6,658 bases of DNA from DASWIV01 sp036397475. GTDB taxonomy: Bacteria > JAJVIF01 > JAPKYR01. The stretch is taken from contig DASWIV010000331.1 in NCBI GenBank assembly GCA_036397475.1, positions 1 through 6,658 of the forward strand, given 5' to 3'. Positions 5,392-6,658 of the stretch are shown here, in pieces. The translations under genes and the position numbers were made by a program. Positions within the stretch are counted from its first letter, which is position 1, and each line of letters starts with the position of its first letter. The notes under the pieces were generated by a model. It was not told the DNA's origin. It did no database searches and was given only the letters and a program-made list of their open reading frames with translations.

Positions 5392-6543
5392 TTATTCCTC
5401 ACAGCATGAACGATCGCAGTCCGGCTGCCCGTTTATTAGATCTCCCGGTTCCGGAGCCGCGTCCTGGACATAATTCTCACCAGCCTCAAGTGACAAATAC
5501 GCACGTTCAAGCTCCTTACCGAGATAGGCCGCGTGATCGAGCCTTGAAATCAGGCCAAGCTCAATAGCTTTTAAATAAATCCCTGCACTTGACTTATCTT
5601 TGATAACAGCGTTCAAGACACCACCGCTATTATAATGCTCAAGGGATATTTCACCGGAAGACGCATTCGGAAAAATGATGAAGTATCCCTTGTTATCCAG
5701 GGTTAATTTTCCGTTAACATCTCCCCTATAGACTTTAACTGAAGACTGATTCTGAAATCCTTCCGCTGGTCCCGGATAGTGGTCCAGGCACCTGTCCAGG
5801 AACGGAACCAGTTCAACGATGTTATCAATATCCATTAAATTCAAAAGTTCGATGTTATCCCTGAAATAATCGATGGCATCAGCCGTAATGTTCTTTATCA
5901 CCGGACGCTTTCCCTTAGCGCCTATAATGTTACCAGCTGCATCAATTCCACTCCTGTAAAGGGCAATCAGCGACTGTCCCGGTAAATGCCCAATCCTGCC
6001 TTTTGAATCTTCACCGCATAAAATTAAAAACCTGATGTTAGGATTTGAGATCACATTGGTAATAATTCGCTCAATCCCGAGATTTTCAGTCTGAAGTGTG
6101 CCGGTAATTGAGACTCCATCATATTTTTTTTTGCTGATTTCGGAGTAAAGCCGTTCATCGTTCAGTGTGCAGACCGCTAAAGGAGCATCGAATTTTAACA
6201 ATTTAAAATTACCCGCGTATGGCGGCCAGCCTTCTCTTAAAACCAGTGGATCTGTACCGCATGATGCCGGATCTATTTCAGGTGTGGAATCCGATTCACT
6301 CATCACGTTAACTGCTATCGCAGGCCAGCATTCGTCACATCCAAGGCACTCATATTTTTTTTCAGTAAATACGGATTCTGAGTCTTCAAGGATTTCCCTC
6401 AGAGATTCTGGCATAGCGTTATCATCGTACGCCTTTTTGATTGAGCCTACAGTGTCATGGAAGCATCCACACGAGAAGCATTTTTTAGCGTCTGCAGCCT
6501 TCTTCAGCAATTCAATCGCTTTTTTGATTGAAGCATCAACCAT
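5392..6543 (-). CDS. MtrA-like corrinoid-domain / DUF4346 fusion with Cys-rich N-terminus
   Basis: The 383-residue soluble protein appears to have three parts. Residues 1-95 hold C22-x2-C25-x-C27-x-H29 and C66-x2-C69-x2-C72, a plausible iron-sulfur or metal site. Residues about 104-250 match MtrA, the corrinoid subunit of archaeal tetrahydromethanopterin S-methyltransferase: WPPYAGNFKL, QTENLGIE (151-158), SNPNIRFLILCG (166-177), GHLPGQS (185-191) and GAKG (208-211). His186 aligns with the His that binds cobalamin cobalt in archaeal MtrA (His84), after a three-residue insertion. Residues about 270-365 match DUF4346, with GYFIIFP and SRLDHAAYLGKEL. The tail adds Cys376, 380 and 381 (CDRSCCEE). 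There is no membrane anchor, unlike archaeal MtrA, and no other Mtr subunit is in the window. A methyl- or corrinoid-based reaction on a thiol-bound substrate is inferred. No strong Shine-Dalgarno is seen; the start lies 3 nt after the upstream stop, so coupling is likely. Confidence 0.87.
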   Translation of the reverse strand: MVDASIKKAIELLKKAADAKKCFSCGCFHDTVGSIKKAYDDNAMPESLREILEDSESVFTEKKYECLGCDECWPAIAVNVMSESDSTPEIDPASCGTDPLVLREGWPPYAGNFKLLKFDAPLAVCTLNDERLYSEISKKKYDGVSITGTLQTENLGIERIITNVISNPNIRFLILCGEDSKGRIGHLPGQSLIALYRSGIDAAGNIIGAKGKRPVIKNITADAIDYFRDNIELLNLMDIDNIVELVPFLDRCLDHYPGPAEGFQNQSSVKVYRGDVNGKLTLDNKGYFIIFPNASSGEISLEHYNSGGVLNAVIKDKSSAGIYLKAIELGLISRLDHAAYLGKELERAYLSLEAGENYVQDAAPEPGDLINGQPDCDRSCCEE

Positions 6544-6546
6544 AAT

Positions 6547-6658
6547 TTACTTTTCAGGTCCAAATACTTCATCCCTCAATGAATCTTCCAAAAGACAAAG
6601 TCCATGTTCTATAAGGGCAATAACACACGGATCAGTAATCGAGTAAAAAATAAAATTA
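6547..6658 (-). CDS. ArsR-type transcriptional regulator, C-terminal end only
   Basis: A frame enters from the right edge and ends at TAA (6549-6547), giving 36 residues. It reads FYSITDP, then CVIALIEHGL and LLEDSLRDEV. This is how ArsR/SmtB winged-helix repressors end: the last strand of the wing ('YYSLxDP'), then the amphipathic dimerisation helix 'VxxLIxxGLxLLEDSL'. The DNA-binding helix and most of any metal site are outside the window; Cys11 and Cys21 of the visible piece are in or near the dimer helix and could take part in sensing. It is the first visible gene of the operon and would be expected to repress it and respond to a metal(loid), which is inference. The call rests on a short stretch, so another winged-helix family remains possible. 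Confidence 0.65.
   Translation of the reverse strand, partial: NFIFYSITDPCVIALIEHGLCLLEDSLRDEVFGPEK

Noticed and set aside
6167..6646. 159-residue plus-strand ORF opposite the MtrA-like gene and the regulator end
   Set aside because: The opposing frame carries conserved Cys clusters and MtrA motifs, while this product is Ser-rich and low in family-like features.
1..6658. CRISPR arrays, tRNA or rRNA genes, insertion sequences
   Set aside because: No regularly spaced repeats, tRNA-like cloverleaf segments, rRNA-like stretches, transposase motifs or terminal inverted repeats were seen.

Overview
The window looks like chromosomal DNA of a Gram-negative, probably uncultured bacterium. The large surface lipoprotein (PKD domain plus LVIVD beta-propeller repeats) and the degenerate propeller-type repeat beside it are the style of protein abundant in poorly cultured environmental phyla. 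The MtrA-type corrinoid-domain gene suggests an anaerobic or C1/cobamide-using lifestyle. This taxonomic reading is inference; no rRNA or other phylogenetic marker is present.

Layout. (1) The left edge holds the 3' part of a DUF2200 gene (+, to 334). (2) Positions 335-660 hold an in-frame remnant of a beta-propeller repeat protein on the minus strand. Overlapping it on the plus strand is a small ORF with a good ribosome binding site, encoding a 47-residue single-span membrane protein. (3) Positions 664-3225 (-) encode an 853-residue lipoprotein: lipobox Cys23, a large beta-rich N-terminal region, a PKD-like domain, then about seven LVIVD-type repeats, enough for a seven-bladed propeller. (4) A 166-bp divergent intergenic region carries a 16-bp direct repeat of promoter-like elements and a doubled Shine-Dalgarno around a palindrome. 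(5) Positions 3392-4459 (+) encode a long-type glucose-1-phosphate thymidylyltransferase (RmlA/StrD-like) with nucleotidyltransferase and C-terminal left-handed beta-helix regions. (6) Positions 4436-6658 (-) form a tight operon, read right to left: the C-terminal end of an ArsR-type regulator, a Cys-rich MtrA/DUF4346 fusion, a secreted four-Cys protein, and a four-helix membrane protein with Cys pairs arranged like MerT. The last gene converges on, and overlaps by 24 bp, the thymidylyltransferase gene.

How the genes work together. The most interesting unit is the right-hand operon. Its genes are 3 nt apart, 3 nt apart and 4 bp overlapping, so they are almost certainly co-transcribed and translationally coupled. 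An ArsR-like regulator, two proteins ending in Cys-rich tails that share a C-D-x-S-C motif, a MerT-like Cys layout and a domain whose archaeal homologue binds cobalamin through a conserved His together suggest a metal- or metalloid-responsive system using corrinoid chemistry. The substrate cannot be read from sequence. The thymidylyltransferase points to dTDP-sugar synthesis and appears unrelated to the operon. The lipoprotein is a surface or periplasmic adhesion/scaffold type with no enzymatic signature that I can see.
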